Shown here piece after piece: positions 61,959-64,000 of a DNA stretch of 64,000 bases. This DNA is from Agromyces sp. S2-1-8 (lineage in GTDB: Bacteria; Actinomycetota; Actinomycetes; Actinomycetales; Microbacteriaceae): positions 2,232,001-2,296,000 of the forward strand of contig NZ_JAJOLP010000001.1 of NCBI RefSeq assembly GCF_021129215.1. Reading direction: 5' to 3'. The notes under the pieces are model-generated. The model saw nothing but the letters and a program-made list of their open reading frames with translations, was not told where the DNA came from and did no database searches. The position numbers and the translations under genes were made by a program. How positions within the stretch are numbered: position 1 is the stretch's first letter; every line of letters starts with the position of its first letter.

Positions 61959-62672
61959 GTGACGCGAACGGAGCGCACGGGTAGCGAGAATCGCACGCTC
62001 GACGAACTGCAGCAGACGCTGCAGATCGAGATCGATCCCGCCCTGCTCCAACTCGCGCTCACGCACCGGTCGTTCGCGTACGAGAACGGCGGCATCCCGA
62101 CGAACGAGCGCCTCGAGTTCCTCGGCGACTCGATCCTCGGGCAGGCCGTCACGGTGAAGCTCTTCCGCGACCATCCCGACCTCGACGAGGGCGAGCTCGC
62201 GAAGCGCCGCGCCAGCCTGGTGTCGAGTGTCGCACTGGCCGAGGTCGGTCGTGCGATCGGCGTCGGTCGGTACATCCGGCTCGGCCGCGGCGAGACCCTC
62301 ACCGGGGGAGCCGACAAGCCGTCGATCCTCGCCGACACGGTCGAGGCGATCATCGGCGCCGTCTACCTCGACGCCGGCGGCGACGTCGCGACCGGTCTCG
62401 TGCTGCGCCTCATCACGCCGCTCATGCAGGACCCCGAGCGATTCGGCGCGGCGATGGACCCGAAGACGAGCCTGCAGGAGATCGCGGCGCGGCGCAGCGC
62501 CCCTGCACCCGCGTACTCGGTGGCCGAATCCGGCCCCGACCACAACAAGCACTTCGTCGCGACCGTGACGGTCGGCGAGCTCGTGCAGGCGTCGGGCGAG
62601 GGATCGAGCAAGAAGCAGGCCGAGATGGCCGCGGCGCTCGAGGCGTGGACCCTGCTCAACGGCGCGAACTGA
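61959..62672 (+). CDS. rnc: Ribonuclease III
   Basis: 237 residues. The RNase III signature NERLEFLGDSILG carries catalytic E53 and D57; the second acidic pair lies in DTVEAIIGAVYLDAG. A double-stranded RNA-binding domain fills ~165-235. It processes rRNA precursors and structured mRNAs. The GTG at 61959 is the first in-frame start after rpmF; no strong ribosome site is seen, so the true start could lie slightly downstream. Confidence 0.94.
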   Translation: MTRTERTGSENRTLDELQQTLQIEIDPALLQLALTHRSFAYENGGIPTNERLEFLGDSILGQAVTVKLFRDHPDLDEGELAKRRASLVSSVALAEVGRAIGVGRYIRLGRGETLTGGADKPSILADTVEAIIGAVYLDAGGDVATGLVLRLITPLMQDPERFGAAMDPKTSLQEIAARRSAPAPAYSVAESGPDHNKHFVATVTVGELVQASGEGSSKKQAEMAAALEAWTLLNGAN

Positions 62673-62673
62673 A

Positions 62674-63609
62674 TTGCCCGAGCTTCCCGAGGTCGAGGTC
62701 GTCCGCGCAGGGCTCGCGCCCGCGGTGACCGGCGCCGTCATCACCGCCGTCGAGGTGCTCGACCGGCGTTCGCTGAAGCGCCACGATCCGGCCGTCGGCG
62801 ACTTCGAGCGCCTGCTGGCGGGCGCGCGAGTCAGCGCGGCCGTGCGTCGCGGCAAGTTCCTCTGGCTGCCGCTCGACGACGAGACCGCCGCGGGCGATCG
62901 GGCGGGTGCCCGCGCGATCGTCGGCCACCTCGGCATGAGCGGGCAGATGCTGCTGCGCACGCCCGATCACCCGGGCGACGACCGGCACGCCCGCGTACGA
63001 CTGAACGTCGAGCACCCCGAGCACGGCGAACTCCGAATCGACTTCGTCGACCAGCGCATCTTCGGCTCGCTCGCCGTCGACCGCATGGGGCCGACCGACG
63101 ACGGCGAGATCGCCGGGTTCTCGGCGTCGGTCACGGGGGAGTGGGCGCGCTCGATCCCGAGCCAGGTGTCGCACATCGCCCGCGACCCGCTCGACCCGGC
63201 GTTCTCCGACGACCTGTTCGCCGCACGGCTCGCACGTCGCGCCAGCGGCATCAAACGCGTGCTCCTCGACCAGGGCGTCGTCAGCGGCATCGGCAACATC
63301 TACGCCGACGAGTCGCTCTGGGCGGTGCGACTGCACCCCGAGCAGCTCGCCTCGTCGCTCAGCCGGCGCCGCACGACCGAGCTGCTCGCCGCCGTGCGCG
63401 ACGTGCTCGGGCGCGCCCTCGTCGAGGGCGGCACGAGCTTCGACGCGCAGTACGTGAACGTCAACGGCGCGTCGGGCTACTTCGCGCACTCGCTCAACGC
63501 CTACGGACGTGGGGGAGAGCCGTGCCCACGGTGCGGGGGGCCGATCCGTCGTGAGGCCTTCATGAATCGCTCCAGCCATTACTGCCCGAAGTGCCAGCGC
63601 CGGCGCTGA
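62674..63609 (+). CDS. mutM: Formamidopyrimidine-DNA glycosylase
   Basis: 311 residues beginning (M)PELPEVEVVRAGL, where Pro2 is the nucleophile after Met removal. RRGKFLWLPL carries the beta-hairpin Lys. The helix-two-turn-helix segment LLDQGVVSGIGNIYADESLW is intact, and the C terminus has the four-Cys zinc finger CPRCGGP...YCPKC. It removes oxidised purines. TTG start one base after the rnc stop codon, implying coupling. Confidence 0.95.
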   Translation: MPELPEVEVVRAGLAPAVTGAVITAVEVLDRRSLKRHDPAVGDFERLLAGARVSAAVRRGKFLWLPLDDETAAGDRAGARAIVGHLGMSGQMLLRTPDHPGDDRHARVRLNVEHPEHGELRIDFVDQRIFGSLAVDRMGPTDDGEIAGFSASVTGEWARSIPSQVSHIARDPLDPAFSDDLFAARLARRASGIKRVLLDQGVVSGIGNIYADESLWAVRLHPEQLASSLSRRRTTELLAAVRDVLGRALVEGGTSFDAQYVNVNGASGYFAHSLNAYGRGGEPCPRCGGPIRREAFMNRSSHYCPKCQRRR

Positions 63610-63642
63610 GCCCGGCTTCAGCACCCAGCGTCGTGCGAGACG

Positions 63643-64000
63643 TCAACGTCGCGTTCGATAGCGAGCGGAGATCAATCCGGACGGGAAGGAGCGCTGCTCG
63701 ACGAGCTCGAGGTCGAGGCGCACGTCGTCGGGGAAGAACCGCGTGCCCCCGCCGACCACGCTCGTGGTGATGAAGAGGTGGTATTCGTCGACCAGGCCGG
63801 CCCTGATCGCCTGGGCCGCGAGGTGGGGGCCGTCCACCGAGAGGTCGTGGTCGGACTCGGCCTTGAGCCGCCGGACCGCCTCCGGGTCGAAGCTTCGCTC
63901 GATGCGGGTCCTCGCGCTCGAAACGGACTCCAGTGTCGTCGAGTAGACGACCTTCTCCGCGGCCCGCCAGTCGTTCGCGTACTGGAGGATGTGCGGCGGC
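63643..64000 (-). CDS. Dihydrofolate reductase/RibD C-terminal-family protein, 5' truncated
   Basis: The 3' part of a gene that continues beyond the window; the frame stays open to base 63999. About 118 residues can be read, including PHILQYANDWRAAEKVVYSTTL, HDLSVDGPHLAAQAIRAGLVDEYHLFI and VVGGGTRFFP, the typical blocks of RibD_C/DHFR-like proteins that many actinobacteria carry as uncharacterised reductases. Convergent with mutM, 33 bases apart. Substrate unknown. Confidence 0.85.
   Translation of the reverse strand, partial: PPHILQYANDWRAAEKVVYSTTLESVSSARTRIERSFDPEAVRRLKAESDHDLSVDGPHLAAQAIRAGLVDEYHLFITTSVVGGGTRFFPDDVRLDLELVEQRSFPSGLISARYRTRR

Overview
The window is high-GC actinobacterial DNA, almost fully coding, with codons ending overwhelmingly in G or C. 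The gene order leuC-leuD-murA-plsC-gpsA-ddl, then thiL, rsmD, recG, coaD, yceD-rpmF-rnc-mutM, points to the family Microbacteriaceae (an Agromyces- or Microbacterium-like organism). This placement is inferred from gene content and not from a search. There is no rRNA gene, insertion sequence, prophage or CRISPR array; one tRNA gene is present. Both ends cut through a gene.  Positions 1-9345: a polyamine-type ABC importer (end of the binding protein, two permeases, ATPase), then a TetR-family regulator, a GT1 glycosyltransferase, an FAD amine-oxidase-like protein and an aldehyde dehydrogenase, which together look like polyamine uptake and catabolism. galU follows, with codon use unlike its neighbours. 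Positions 9415-14110: an MFS exporter coupled to a glutaminase, a membrane cytochrome b-like protein and an ankyrin lipoprotein. Positions 14103-21224: a FadR-type GntR regulator divergent from a cytosine-deaminase-like amidohydrolase and a full peptide/nickel-type ABC importer, with a perfect palindrome between them.  Positions 21366-26706: a bifunctional penicillin-binding protein, an MBL-fold hydrolase, tRNA-Glu with its own promoter and terminator, a UPF0114 membrane protein, and a TerC protein behind a candidate yybP-ykoY (manganese) riboswitch whose 3' helix would hide the ribosome binding site.  Positions 26842-42031 hold the most distinctive locus: PP2C phosphatase, FHA protein, transmembrane Ser/Thr kinase, an FHA-like protein fused to a helix-turn-helix-like tail, a 1785-residue surface protein built of Ig/cadherin-like and fibronectin repeats, MoxR ATPase, DUF58 protein, a transglutaminase-fold membrane protein that has lost its catalytic residues, and a third FHA protein. 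It reads as a Thr-phosphorylation-controlled system for assembling or sensing a giant envelope protein. A second MoxR-DUF58-transglutaminase set at 56435-61143 keeps the catalytic residues, so an active and an inactive version lie in the same window.  Positions 42113-64000 are mostly housekeeping: a leucine-rich leader peptide with a hairpin ahead of leuCD, cell-wall and lipid precursor genes, a substrate-binding/VWA fusion protein, thiamine, CoA, rRNA-methylation and repair genes, and a partial RibD/DHFR-like gene at the right edge. Several genes in this half have a -10 hexamer 6 to 8 bases before the start codon, which suggests leaderless mRNAs.
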